From positions 186,001 through 250,000 of the forward strand of contig CANJRG010000002.1 of NCBI GenBank assembly GCA_947476745.1: 64,000 bases of DNA, written 5' to 3'. The notes under the pieces were generated by a model. The model was not told where the DNA came from and searched no databases. It saw nothing but the letters and a program-made list of their open reading frames with translations. The DNA is from Acidimicrobiia bacterium. Its GTDB lineage: Bacteria; Actinomycetota; Acidimicrobiia; Acidimicrobiales; CAIXPF01. A program made the position numbers and the translations under genes. Below are positions 23,803-32,917 of the stretch, in pieces (the stretch's first letter is position 1; every line of letters begins with the position of its first letter).

Positions 23803-24875
23803 GGCAGCCGGGCCGTCCAGCGGGCGTCGAGCCCACCCGACGAGCGGTCCAGCAACTCGAAGGTGCCATCATGACGCCGGGCGCGCTCGCCGAGGTTGGC
23901 CAGGCCCCGCCCGGCCCGCGGGCGGTCCAGATCGAGCGGGAGGATCCCGTTGTCACTGACCGTGCAGCGGACCAGCTCGCGGTCGACCGAGACGGTGATC
24001 AGCAGCTCGGTGGCGTGGGCATGGCGCACGGCGTTGGACACCAGCTCGCGCACCACGCCGAGCACCTCGAGCCCGAACTCGCCGTCGATACGCGAGTCGA
24101 CCGGACCATCGACATGCACCCGGGGCATGAAACCCAACACCCGTTCGGCCTCCGCGGCGATGTCGAACAGGCCGGCCCGGACACCGGAACGCAGCGGACC
24201 TGCCTGGCTCAACTGGAAGATCGCGCTGCGGATGTCGTGGATGGCGTCGTCGATGGCGTCGACTGCGTCCTCGAGGCGGGGACGCAGGGACGGGTCGACC
24301 CGCATCGCCACGGACTGCACCCCCAGACCGGTGGCGAACAGCCGCTGGATCACGATGTCGTGCAGGTCGCGGGCGATCCGTTCACGTTCGTCGGCGAGCA
24401 GCAGTCGCTGCTCGGCGTCGCGCAGACGGTGGAGGTGGGCGAGACGTTCCCGGCTGTCTCGCACGGTCGCCATGGTGACCGATTCGCCTTCGAACAGCAG
24501 CGGGGCGAGGGAGATCTCGACGGGGATCTCGCTGCCGTCGGCATGACGGGCGGCGAGCTCGAGGGCGGGACCCATCGGCCGCGCCCGCGGGCCGGAGACG
24601 AAGGTTCGTCGGTGCTGCTCGTGGCGTTCCCGCCGCTCCTCGGGGATGAGCACCTCGAGCGACTGGCCGACGAGGGACCCGTGGGCGTAGCCGAGCAGAT
24701 CCTCGAGCCGCTGGTTGGCGAGCAGGACCCGGCCGAGGACGTCACAGACCACGATGCCGTCCGGCGAGCTGTCGAAGAGCTGGCGCTGGCGGTGCAGATG
24801 CTCACGTACGCGGTGCTCGACGCCGTTCTCGTCAAGGTCCGCCATGACCGGTACGGCGGGCGGCTCGGAACCCAT
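23799..24875 (-). CDS. PAS-domain sensor histidine kinase (NarL-type)
   Basis: A 358-residue cytoplasmic histidine kinase. A PAS domain (about 35-140, LFDSSPDGIVVCDVLGRVLLANQ) is followed by a HisKA_3 dimerisation helix with the phospho-acceptor His in DERERIARDLHDIVIQRLF, and by an HATPase domain (N box VRELVSNAVRHAHA, G box GRGLANLGERARRH). No membrane segment is present. No LuxR-type response regulator is adjacent, so it is an orphan within the window. It is coupled to the Cys-rich gene downstream. Confidence 0.9.
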   Translation of the reverse strand: MGSEPPAVPVMADLDENGVEHRVREHLHRQRQLFDSSPDGIVVCDVLGRVLLANQRLEDLLGYAHGSLVGQSLEVLIPEERRERHEQHRRTFVSGPRARPMGPALELAARHADGSEIPVEISLAPLLFEGESVTMATVRDSRERLAHLHRLRDAEQRLLLADERERIARDLHDIVIQRLFATGLGVQSVAMRVDPSLRPRLEDAVDAIDDAIHDIRSAIFQLSQAGPLRSGVRAGLFDIAAEAERVLGFMPRVHVDGPVDSRIDGEFGLEVLGVVRELVSNAVRHAHATELLITVSVDRELVRCTVSDNGILPLDLDRPRAGRGLANLGERARRHDGTFELLDRSSGGLDARWTARLP

Positions 24876-24972
24876 AGCACATTGCTAGTCCAGATCGGGG
24901 ACCTGTGCCCGGTCGATCTCCGCGGGCGACGGGCGCCGGTCAGCGCGACCGCGGTCCACAGGACCGGTGCCC

Positions 24973-25741
24973 TCAGGGCCGGCGCCGAGCACGTCGCCGA
25001 CGGTTGGTGGCCGCCAGCACCACGACGCCGGTGGCCGGGTCGAAACCGTCCATCTCGGCGAGCAGCTGATCGAGGGTCTGCTCCCGCTCGTCGTTGGACA
25101 TCATGGCCCGACCACCGCGTCGCTGGCCGATGGCGTCGATCTCGTCGATGAAAATGATCGACGGCGAGCGCTGGCGGGCCTGGGCGAAAAGGTCACGGAC
25201 CCGGGCCGCGCCGACCCCGACGAACAACTCCACGAAGCTCGATCCCGACACCGAGAAGAACGGGACACCGGCCTCACCGGCCACGGCGCGGGCGATGAGC
25301 GTCTTGCCGGTGCCCGGCGGACCCACCATCAGCACGCCGCCGGGGCCGACCGCACCGGCCTTGTGCTAGCGCTCGGGCCGGCGAAGGTAATCCACGACCT
25401 CGAGCAGCTCGGCCTTGGCGGCGATCGTCACGCCGTGCTCGCCGAGGTTGAGGACCAGGTCCTCCGGCCGCACCGCGGTCGGGATCTGGCTGGTGAAGGC
25501 GGTCCCGTCGGTCTGGGTCCCCACCACCGGACCGTCGGGGTCGATCGTGATCTTGTCGACCTCGCCGGCCTCAACCCGCTGCATGAAGGTGGAGTAGTCG
25601 AGCACGGCGGAGGACTTCGCTCCCCGCCCACCGAGCCAGAACAGCACCACGACCGCCACCACGCCGACGATGGCGGTGATCCAGTTGAGTCGTTGCCGTC
25701 GCCGGGCCTGGTCCGGGGAGGTTGCGGCGTTGTTCGCAGGA
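24973..25741 (-). pseudogene. ftsH relic (AAA protease fragment)
   Basis: An FtsH-like sequence decayed at both ends. The N-terminal helix VVAVVVLFWLGG and FtsH extracellular region (LDYSTFMQRVEAGEVDKI, up to EVVDYLRRPER) run to an in-frame TAG (25366-25368). The frame then continues [10 protein letters not shown] and the AAA Walker [15 protein letters not shown], Walker [12 protein letters not shown] and VVVLAATNR, and breaks right after that by frameshift (24973-24990). The second AAA half and the zinc protease domain are missing. The residues normally between PER and the Walker region (the YRALGAR segment) are also lost. It is almost certainly non-functional. Confidence 0.8.
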
Positions 25742-25896
25742 TCGGGGGCGGACCCGGGGGCGGGTCTGGTTCGCTCATGGCCGGAACCGAATCGACATCG
25801 TCATCCCCGCAGTACTGCCGGAATTCCATCGGGACCACGGCGGGCGGGTGCCGATTGCCACCGCACCGACCCGGTTGTGACAGGCTCACCGCCGCT

Positions 25897-28479
25897 ATGG
25901 CCGAGTCCACGCAGTCTGGGCCGCTCCCGCTCGCCGGGATACGGGTCGTCGAGTTCACCACCGGCATCGCCGGACCGTTCGCCGGACGATTCCTGGCCGA
26001 TGCCGGGGCCGAGGTGGTCAAGGTCGAACCGCCCGGCGGCGATCCGGCCCGGGGCGAAGGCCCCTTTCCCGGTGATGTCGTGGACCGGGAACGCAGCGGC
26101 GCGTTCCTGTACCTCAACACCAACAAGCGGGCCCTGGTCGCAGACCCGGACCGGACCGAGGACCGCACGCTGATCAGCCGGCTCCTCGACGAGGCCGACC
26201 TGGTGATCGAGGGCGAGAACACCGCCGCCCTGTCGGCGTGGGGCTTCGCCGCGGACGACGTGGCGCAGCGATGGCCCCGGTTGTCCCGACTGTCGGTGAC
26301 CGGTTTCGGCCTCGACGGGCCCTACGCCGCCTGGCGTAGTTCCGAGATCGTCGCCTACGCCATGGGCGGCCCGATGCACACCGCCGGCATGGCCGGCCGC
26401 GAGCCGCACAAGATGGCCGGCAACGTCATCCAGATGCAGTGCGGCAACATGGCGGCAGTGGCCGGTTTCGCGGCCCTCACCGTCGCCGAGCGCAGCGGTC
26501 GGGGCATCCGGGTCGATGTCGCGAACTTCGAGACCCAGGCCGGGTCGATCGACCGGCGCATGCCCTACCTGGTCTGGCACCGCTTCACCGGACGGCCGAT
26601 TCCCCGCCAGGGCGGACACCGGGCCGGGCTCATCCCGGGCGGCGTATATCCCTCCGAGGACGGCTACGTACAGGTGCTCGCCGCACCGGGCTGGCTGCCC
26701 CGGCTCGCCGCCATGCTCGGTGACGACGAGGTCATCGCCCGCTTCGCCGACCCCGACTGGATGGACGACGACGAGCTGCCGGTGCTCCTGGACACGGCCC
26801 TGCACGTCTGGAGCCTGGGCCGGGACCGTTACGCAGCGCAGGAGGAGGCCCAGGCCCTCGGTCTGGGGGTGATGGCGGTGAACTCCCCGGTGGACACCCT
26901 CGCCGATCCCCATTTCCGCAGCCGCGGCTTCTGGCGCGAGCTCGACCATCCGGTGGCCGGGCGCTACGTCGTACCCGGGCCGCCGTTCCGCATGGCCGGC
27001 GCCTGGTCGCTGCGGCGACCGGCGCCCACGCTCGATCAGCACGGGCCGGAGTTGCGCGCCGAGTTCGCCGACCACTCACAGCGAATCGGCACCGAATCGG
27101 TGGAACAGCGATTCGGCACCGAATCGGTGGAACAGCGAATCGGCACCGAATCGGTGCTGCCGCTTCGGGGTATCCGGGTCCTCGACCTGACCCTGGTCTG
27201 GGCCGGGCCCTACGGCACGATGCTGCTCGGCGACCTCGGCGCCGAGGTCATCCGGGTCGACAACCCCAAGTTCTTCCCCACCGCCACCCGCGGCGCCATC
27301 CCCCGCCCACGGCCCGGCAAAGCAGCGGAAGCGGGACCTATCTGGGGTTCGTTCCCGAACGACGATCCCGGCCGACGGCCCTGGAACCGGGTGGGCGGTT
27401 TCATCGGCCACGCCCGTTCGAAGCTCGGGGTGACCCTCGACCTGCGCAGCGCGCTCGGCCGCGAGACCTTCCTCCGGCTGGTCGAGAAGTCCGACATCAT
27501 CGTCGAGAACAACTCGGCCAAGGTGCTCGGCAACCTCGGCATCGACTGGGACGTGCTACGGGCCCGCAACCCGCGTCTGATCCTGATCCGGATGCCGTCG
27601 ATCGGCCTGGCAGGCCCGTATGCCCACTACGTCGGCTTCGGCGCCCACGTCGAGGCCCTGACCGGCTTCACTGCGCTGCGCGGCTACACCGATCTCGACC
27701 TGTCGGCCAACGGCCCCACGTACCACATGGACCCGGCGTCGGGTACGGCGGCGGTCTTCGCGGCGTTGGCGGCGCTCCGCCGCCGCGAGCGGACCGGGGT
27801 CGGCGAGTGCGTGGAGCTGGCCCAGGCGGAGAACCTGCTGCACCACCTCGGCGACCACCTGGTCGAGGCGTCCCTCAGCGGGACCCACCGGGAGCGGCTC
27901 GGCAACCGCCACGTCACCTTCGCCCCGCAGGGGGCCTACCGCTGTGCAGCCGAGCCGGGCGACGGCGACGGCGCCTCGGATCGCTGGGTGGTGCTCACCG
28001 TGACCGACGACGCCGACTGGGCGGCGTTGCGGCGGGCCATGGGCGACCCGTCCTGGGCGGACGACGAGCGTTTCGCCTCGGCCGCGGGCCGCCAGGCCCA
28101 CCACGACGAGATCGACGGCCACCTGACCGCATGGACCACGACGTCGAGCCGCCACGAGATCGCGGCTCGCCTGCAAGCCGAGGGCGTCGCCGCCGGGCCG
28201 GTGCTCGACGAGGTCGACCTGGTGGCCGACCCGCATCTGGCCCACCGTGGCTTCTTCCGTCGCAATGGATCCGAGGACCTCGGCGAGTGGGACCTGCCCG
28301 GCCATCTCTGGCACTGGGACGGCCCGCCGCTGGCGTTCGGACCGATCCAGCGGATGGGTGCGGACAACGCCTACGTGCTGCGCGACATTGTCGGGGTCGA
28401 CGACGACACCTGGAACGCCCTCGAGGCCGACGGGCAGCTGTCGCTCGACTTCGTCGACGCGGACGGCAACCCGCTCTGA
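25897..28479 (+). CDS. Tandem-fused CaiB/BaiF CoA-transferase (two domains)
   Basis: An 860-residue protein made of two full family III CoA-transferase domains. Domain 1 is about 10-390 (LAGIRVVEFTTGIAGPFAGR) and domain 2 about 425-850 (LRGIRVLDLTLVWAGPYGTM). They are joined by a linker of three 9-residue EQRIGTESV units encoded by 27-bp repeats. The catalytic Asp of the family seems to be Glu in domain 1 (SSEIVAYAMGG) and absent in domain 2 (VGFGAHVEALTG), so the reaction may differ or be lost in one half. The ATG at 25897 is chosen because the family fold starts at once after it. Confidence 0.85.
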   Translation: MAESTQSGPLPLAGIRVVEFTTGIAGPFAGRFLADAGAEVVKVEPPGGDPARGEGPFPGDVVDRERSGAFLYLNTNKRALVADPDRTEDRTLISRLLDEADLVIEGENTAALSAWGFAADDVAQRWPRLSRLSVTGFGLDGPYAAWRSSEIVAYAMGGPMHTAGMAGREPHKMAGNVIQMQCGNMAAVAGFAALTVAERSGRGIRVDVANFETQAGSIDRRMPYLVWHRFTGRPIPRQGGHRAGLIPGGVYPSEDGYVQVLAAPGWLPRLAAMLGDDEVIARFADPDWMDDDELPVLLDTALHVWSLGRDRYAAQEEAQALGLGVMAVNSPVDTLADPHFRSRGFWRELDHPVAGRYVVPGPPFRMAGAWSLRRPAPTLDQHGPELRAEFADHSQRIGTESVEQRFGTESVEQRIGTESVLPLRGIRVLDLTLVWAGPYGTMLLGDLGAEVIRVDNPKFFPTATRGAIPRPRPGKAAEAGPIWGSFPNDDPGRRPWNRVGGFIGHARSKLGVTLDLRSALGRETFLRLVEKSDIIVENNSAKVLGNLGIDWDVLRARNPRLILIRMPSIGLAGPYAHYVGFGAHVEALTGFTALRGYTDLDLSANGPTYHMDPASGTAAVFAALAALRRRERTGVGECVELAQAENLLHHLGDHLVEASLSGTHRERLGNRHVTFAPQGAYRCAAEPGDGDGASDRWVVLTVTDDADWAALRRAMGDPSWADDERFASAAGRQAHHDEIDGHLTAWTTTSSRHEIAARLQAEGVAAGPVLDEVDLVADPHLAHRGFFRRNGSEDLGEWDLPGHLWHWDGPPLAFGPIQRMGADNAYVLRDIVGVDDDTWNALEADGQLSLDFVDADGNPL
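27079..27159 (+). repeat. Three 27-bp repeats forming the fusion linker
   Basis: The three in-frame units begin CAGCGAATCGGCACCGAATC and differ at only one to three positions. Each contains the dyad ACCGAATCGGT or a near variant. They encode EQR(I/F)GTESV. Confidence 0.9.
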
Positions 28480-28537
28480 CCGTCCGCGGTTGGTCTGGAC
28501 GACGTCGGACCGCAGCTGTTGCCGCGTGGGGCCGGGA

Positions 28538-29173
28538 TCAGTGGCCCCGGGCGATCCATTCCTCGAGCTGCGGCGCTTCGGCGCCGATCGTGGTGGACTC
28601 CCCGTGGCCGGTGTGCACCACCGTGTGGGGCGGCAGGCACAGCAGTCGGGTCCGGATCGAGTTGATGATGGTCGGGAAATCGCTGAAGCTGAGACCGGTG
28701 GCACCGGGGCCAGCGCAGAACAGGGTGTCGCCGCTGAACACCACGTCGGTGCCGTCGACCCCCGCCCCGGGGGCGTGGAAACAGCAGCAGCCGGGGCTGT
28801 GACCGGGTGTATGCAGCACCACGAGCTTGGTGCCGCCGAAACGGAACGTCTTGCCGTGGTTCAGCGCCTGGTCGGGCTTGTTGCCGGGATGGACGTCGTC
28901 CCACAGCATGAGATCGTCGGGGTGCAGGTAGACCGGGGCATCGGTCGCCTCGCTCAGGGCGACTGCGGCGTTGATGTGATCGTTGTGGCCGTGGGTGCAG
29001 ATGATGGCGCGCACCAAGCGGCCGTTGATCGCATCGACGATCGGCTGGTGGTCATGGGCGGCGTCGATGACCGCCACCTCACGGTCGTTGCCGATCAGCC
29101 AGATGTTGTTGGTCACTTCCCATTCACCGCCGTCGAGGGCGAACAGTCCGCTTGTGGTTACCAGCTCGATCAT
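28538..29173 (-). CDS. MBL-fold metallo-hydrolase (glyoxalase II-like)
   Basis: A 211-residue metallo-beta-lactamase-fold hydrolase. The metal motif is CTHGHNDHINA (about 59-69, HxHxDH), with HTPGHSPG and FSGDTLF supplying further ligands, and a His near GHGESTTIG. Family members hydrolyse thioesters or handle mycothiol or persulfide adducts in actinobacteria; the exact substrate is open. The ATG at 29173 (MIELVTTSG) is chosen because TAGTCT lies 7 nt before it; a longer frame from 29212 lacks this support. A CsoR-family-like dyad stands just upstream. Confidence 0.88.
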   Translation of the reverse strand: MIELVTTSGLFALDGGEWEVTNNIWLIGNDREVAVIDAAHDHQPIVDAINGRLVRAIICTHGHNDHINAAVALSEATDAPVYLHPDDLMLWDDVHPGNKPDQALNHGKTFRFGGTKLVVLHTPGHSPGCCCFHAPGAGVDGTDVVFSGDTLFCAGPGATGLSFSDFPTIINSIRTRLLCLPPHTVVHTGHGESTTIGAEAPQLEEWIARGH

Positions 29174-29180
29174 CGTGAAC

Positions 29181-29186
29181 AGACTA
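29181..29186 (-). promoter_or_regulatory. -10-like TAGTCT for leaderless MBL gene
   Basis: On the minus strand TAGTCT ends 7 nt before the ATG at 29173. Confidence 0.5.
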
Positions 29187-29211
29187 GTGGGACTGTCCAG
29201 CCCGGGCGACA

Positions 29212-29229
29212 TATACCCCCTATAGGTAC
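29212..29229. promoter_or_regulatory. CsoR/CstR-like operator candidate
   Basis: TATACCCCCTATAGGTAC holds a TACC...GGTA dyad in an A+T-rich patch, the shape of operators bound by CsoR-family repressors (copper, formaldehyde or persulfide sensors). It lies directly upstream of where the -35 region of the MBL gene would be. No CsoR gene is in the window. Confidence 0.35.
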
Positions 29230-29259
29230 ATGCGGGGCAGGGACCTCGGCCAGCGGCGG

Positions 29260-30096
29260 CTACCGATTGATCTCGGCGTTGAGCTCGCCGACGCGCAGCT
29301 CCCCCTCGCGGGTCTGACCACCGGCGGCGAGGAACCGTCGCATCGCCGCCTGCGCGTCGGGACGCGACAGCAGCTGATCGAACAGGTAGGCCTCCTCGAG
29401 CAGACCCTCACGGGGGTCGCCGTCCGCGGCGAGCACCGCAGCCTTGCCGTTGATGACCGCCTGGGGCGGGAAAGACGCGATGCGGCGGGCCAGGTCGTCG
29501 ACATAGGCGTCGAGCTCCTCGAGCGTGGCGAAGGCCCGGTTGAGCCACCCCCATTGCGCCGCGGTCGCGGCGTCGAGGTCGACCCCGCCCAGCACCAACT
29601 CCATGGCCCGGCCGCGTCCCACCAGGCGGGGCAGACGCTGGGTGCCCGTACCGCCGGGCAGGATGCCAATCGGTACCTCCATCTGGTTGATCACGGTTCC
29701 GCCGAGCAGCCCGAAGCGCATGTCGCAGCTCGCGGACAGCTCCGCGCCGCCACCGCCCACCCGGCCCGCCACCTTCACGATGGTGGCCTTGGGCATGGTC
29801 CGCCACCGCTCGCACATCAAGTGGAAGCCGCTGAGCTCGTTCTTGCGGGCGGCCGGACGGTCGGTGGGCCAGCTCAGGATGTTCTCGACGTCGTAATGGG
29901 CGATGAAGAACTCGGGGTTCGCCGACTGCAGCACCACCGCACGCACCGCTTCGTCCTCGGCCACGGTGCGGCACAGCTTGCCGATCTCCTTGGACAGCGG
30001 CACCGTCATCACGTTGACCGGCGGCGCGTCGATGGTGGCCCACAGCACGCCGTCGGCCTGATCGATGTGCAGCAGGGAGAAGTCGTAGGTCGTCAC
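29260..30096 (-). CDS. Enoyl-CoA hydratase/isomerase (crotonase) family protein
   Basis: A 278-residue crotonase-fold protein of a different subgroup from the two earlier ones: FIAHYDVENIL in place of the usual AGxD oxyanion strand and KVAGRVGGGGAELSASCDMRFG at the second oxyanion loop. EVPIGILPGGTGTQRLPRLVG keeps the catalytic-type Glu/Gly region. The substrate is unknown. The GTG at 30096 (MTTYDFSLLHI) is chosen because TAGGTT ends 7 nt before it; the upstream TTG start is less likely. Monocistronic. Confidence 0.85.
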   Translation of the reverse strand: MTTYDFSLLHIDQADGVLWATIDAPPVNVMTVPLSKEIGKLCRTVAEDEAVRAVVLQSANPEFFIAHYDVENILSWPTDRPAARKNELSGFHLMCERWRTMPKATIVKVAGRVGGGGAELSASCDMRFGLLGGTVINQMEVPIGILPGGTGTQRLPRLVGRGRAMELVLGGVDLDAATAAQWGWLNRAFATLEELDAYVDDLARRIASFPPQAVINGKAAVLAADGDPREGLLEEAYLFDQLLSRPDAQAAMRRFLAAGGQTREGELRVGELNAEINR

Positions 30097-30103
30097 GAGC
30101 GGC

Positions 30104-30109
30104 AACCTA
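30104..30109 (-). promoter_or_regulatory. -10-like TAGGTT for leaderless crotonase
   Basis: On the minus strand TAGGTT ends 7 nt before the GTG at 30096. Confidence 0.5.
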
Positions 30110-30162
30110 CCCGAGGCCGGTCGGGCACGGGCCGGTCGCGCTCCGACCAGGCGAGCAGCGGG

Positions 30163-31845
30163 TCAGTCGAGGGCAAGCCGGGCGCCCGGCGGCGGCGGCG
30201 GCTCGGACTGCAGCGAGTCGGACGTATCCGAAGCCGGCACCGGCGAGCCCTGCGTTCGCGTCGCCGGGCCGCCGAGCGCCGACGTCGTTCGCAGCGGCTT
30301 CTCCTGAACCAGCAGGGCGAGGACGAACACCACCAGCATGAGCGGCACCACCCAGCGGATGACCCCGGTCACCGAATCGGTGACCGCGCCGACCACCGCC
30401 CTGTGCAGATCCTCCGGCAGTTCCGCAACCACTTTCGGGCTGCGTATGAGGCCCTCGGCGCCACCGACCTCGGCAAGGCGATCGGCAGGGATCCGGGCGT
30501 TGAGGGCGTCGCTGAGCTTGGCGTTGAGCAAGGCCCCGAGAAACGCCGCACCGAACGCCGCACCCATGTTGCGGAAGAAGTTCGACGTCGAGGTGGCCAC
30601 CCCGAGGTCGGTGATCTCCACCGCGTTCTGCACTCCGACGGTCATGTTCGGGAATGCCAGGCCCGTACCGAACCCCATGATGACGAGGTAGGGGGCCAGG
30701 TCCCACGCCGACGTGGTGCTGTCGATCGTCGAGAGCAGCAGCAGGCCGACCGCGGCGATCAGCGGGCCGACGATCAGCGTCCACTTGTAGCGCCCGGTCC
30801 GACTCACCAGGAAGCCCGACAGGGTGGCCGTGGCCGAGATCGAGAAGCTCTGCGGCACCATCATCAGCCCGGAACGGGTCGCCGATGCGCCGGTGGCGAC
30901 CTGCAGGAACAACGGCAGGAACGTGCTCACGCTGATGAGGCTGAACATCAGGCCGAAACCCATCCCGAAGATGGCGCTCACCGTCCGCTCGGAGAACAGC
31001 CGCAGCGGCAGGATGGGCTCGGGGGCCCGCCGCTCCTGCAGGACGAGACCGACTCCGAGCACCAGCCCGAGGGCGACCACCCCGAGCAGCGCCACCGAGG
31101 TCCAGGCGAAGGTTTGCCCGCCCCAGATCGGCACCATCAGCAGGCAGGTGGCCGTCGCCACCAACAGCCCGGCCCCGATCCAGTCGATGGGCCGCTTGCG
31201 CACGATGAACGGCAGACGAAGGCCCACCGAAGTGACCGCGAGGGCGATCGAGCCCAGCGGCAGCATCAGCAAGAAGATCCATCGCCAGCCCACGGTGTCC
31301 ACCAGCAGGCCGCCCCACAGGGGACCGGTGACCGACGAGAAGGCGAACACGCCGGTGAACAGGCCCATGTACTGGCCGCGCTCGCGAGGCGACAGCACGT
31401 CGCCGAGGATCACGAAGGCGAGGGACATCAGGCCGCCGCCACCCATGCCCTGCACCGCGCGGGCCGCCACCAATTGCGTCATGGTCTGCGCCACACCGCA
31501 CAACAGCGAACCCAGCATGAACAGCGAGATCGAGGTCTGGTACACGATGCGCCGGCCGAACAGGTCCGACAGCTTGCCGTACAGCGGCGTCACCACGGTC
31601 GAGGTCAACAGGTAGGCCGACACCACCCACGACAACTTCGAGGCCCCGCCCAGGTCACCGGCCATGGTCGGCAGCGCGGTGGCGATGACCGAGCTCTCGG
31701 TGGCGGACAGGAACAACCCGAGCATCAACCCGCCGATCAGCCACGACAGCTGCCGGCGGGTGATCACGGCGGCCGCGGCCGCCGCGGTCACGGCCGCCGA
31801 ACCCGGCCCGCCCGGCGTCGGTTCGGGAACGGGCAGCTCATCCAT
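30163..31845 (-). CDS. DHA2-family MFS drug:proton antiporter
   Basis: A 560-residue transporter with 14 predicted helices. It carries the DHA2 signatures: motif A around LYGKLSDLFGRRIVYQ, motif C-like GPLWGGLLVDTVGWRWIFL, and LMLGLFLSATESSVIATALPTM at helix 1. A long loop near residues 445-490 precedes the last helix, and the tail is acidic and Pro-rich. It likely exports drugs or lipophilic compounds. The ATG at 31845 overlaps the LLM gene stop by 8 bp, so the pair is an operon. Confidence 0.9.
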   Translation of the reverse strand: MDELPVPEPTPGGPGSAAVTAAAAAAVITRRQLSWLIGGLMLGLFLSATESSVIATALPTMAGDLGGASKLSWVVSAYLLTSTVVTPLYGKLSDLFGRRIVYQTSISLFMLGSLLCGVAQTMTQLVAARAVQGMGGGGLMSLAFVILGDVLSPRERGQYMGLFTGVFAFSSVTGPLWGGLLVDTVGWRWIFLLMLPLGSIALAVTSVGLRLPFIVRKRPIDWIGAGLLVATATCLLMVPIWGGQTFAWTSVALLGVVALGLVLGVGLVLQERRAPEPILPLRLFSERTVSAIFGMGFGLMFSLISVSTFLPLFLQVATGASATRSGLMMVPQSFSISATATLSGFLVSRTGRYKWTLIVGPLIAAVGLLLLSTIDSTTSAWDLAPYLVIMGFGTGLAFPNMTVGVQNAVEITDLGVATSTSNFFRNMGAAFGAAFLGALLNAKLSDALNARIPADRLAEVGGAEGLIRSPKVVAELPEDLHRAVVGAVTDSVTGVIRWVVPLMLVVFVLALLVQEKPLRTTSALGGPATRTQGSPVPASDTSDSLQSEPPPPPGARLALD

Positions 31846-32845
31846 AGAACGTGGCGGCGATCCGCTCGTCGTAGGCGGCGCGGGCGTCGAGGCGCAGCGG
31901 TGGCGCCTGCAGACAGATCGAGTCGGCGACCTCCCACAGCGGTTCCATCTGCCTGCGGACCTGATCGGGCGTACCGCACAGCACGAAGGTGCGGGCCATC
32001 TCGTCGGGGACCAGCTCGAACGCGTTGCGATCGTTGGCGGCCACGGCGGCCTGCAACTGCCGGGCCTGCTCACCGAACCCGTGGGCGGCGAAGTACGGCT
32101 CGTACTGTGCGATCGAACCGTAACTGGCGACGTGCAGCTTGGCGTCACGCACCGACTCGGCCACGTCAGGGTTGGGCGCCACCACGGTCCACAGGTTGAT
32201 CTCCATCTGCGAACGATCCCGGCCCGAGGCCTTGACCGCGTCGGCGTACGGCCCATTGATCTGCTGCAGCGTCCACGGCACCGACCACGACGGATGGCCG
32301 ATGAGGCCGTCACCCTGCCGGCCGGCCAGACGCACCATCGCCGTACGCAACGCGGCGATCCATACCGGTAGGTTCGGTCGCACCGGCGGCTTGTGGGCCA
32401 GCCGGGAGAAGTCGACCTGGTAGAAGCGTCCATCGAATCGGCCGAGGTCGCGACCACGGCCGGAGAGCACGGCCTTGATGATCACCACGGCCTCCTCGAG
32501 CCGCGCCACGGGGTGCTCGTACTCGACGCCGTAGAGGTCCTCGTGCCACCAGCGCACGCTCGTACCGAGCCCCAGCGTGAAGCGCCCGCCGGTGAGGTGA
32601 TCGACGTCCATCGCCGAGAACGCCGTCTCGAGCGGCGAACGGGTGAAGCCGAGGGCGATACCGGTGGCAAGACGCAGCTCGCTGGTGCTCACCGCGGCCG
32701 CACCCAGCGGTACCCACGGACTGCAGCCCAACTGGATGGAGAACACCCCCTCGAGGCCCTGGGCCTCGGCCCGGCGGGCGGCCTCGGCGGTCTCCGCGGC
32801 GGTGCGGGAGGCGGGCAACATCATCCAGTAGCGACGGTCGGCCAT
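31838..32845 (-). CDS. LLM-class F420-dependent oxidoreductase, TIGR03617-like
   Basis: A 335-residue LLM protein. Marks are AARRAEAQGLEGVFSIQLGCSPWVPLG, LRLATGIALGFTRSPLETAF, GGRFTLGLGTSVRWWHEDLYGV, and the C-terminal EVADSICLQAPP. It uses F420 or flavin; the substrate is unknown. The ATG at 32845 is preceded by TACCGT with 7-nt spacing. It forms an operon with the DHA2 exporter, which suggests a detoxification or secondary-product step. Confidence 0.85.
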   Translation of the reverse strand: MADRRYWMMLPASRTAAETAEAARRAEAQGLEGVFSIQLGCSPWVPLGAAAVSTSELRLATGIALGFTRSPLETAFSAMDVDHLTGGRFTLGLGTSVRWWHEDLYGVEYEHPVARLEEAVVIIKAVLSGRGRDLGRFDGRFYQVDFSRLAHKPPVRPNLPVWIAALRTAMVRLAGRQGDGLIGHPSWSVPWTLQQINGPYADAVKASGRDRSQMEINLWTVVAPNPDVAESVRDAKLHVASYGSIAQYEPYFAAHGFGEQARQLQAAVAANDRNAFELVPDEMARTFVLCGTPDQVRRQMEPLWEVADSICLQAPPLRLDARAAYDERIAATFYG

Positions 32846-32852
32846 GACGCGC

Positions 32853-32858
32853 ACGGTA
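32853..32858 (-). promoter_or_regulatory. -10-like TACCGT for leaderless LLM/MFS operon
   Basis: On the minus strand TACCGT ends 7 nt before the ATG at 32845. Confidence 0.5.
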
Positions 32859-32917
32859 GCGCAGCGGCCCGTACCGCCTAGGCTTCGCCATTTGGACGGC
32901 TGTGGCCGGGAGCTGCC

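Noticed and set aside
25366-25368. TAG in the FtsH-like frame as a recoded (pyrrolysine) codon
   Set aside because: The surrounding conserved residues are deleted, a frameshift follows and the protease domain is absent, so decay explains it better.
29230-32199. Long plus-strand frame of nearly 1000 codons
   Set aside because: It runs opposite to three clear genes and is rich in His, Gln and Arg, as antisense frames in high-G+C DNA are.
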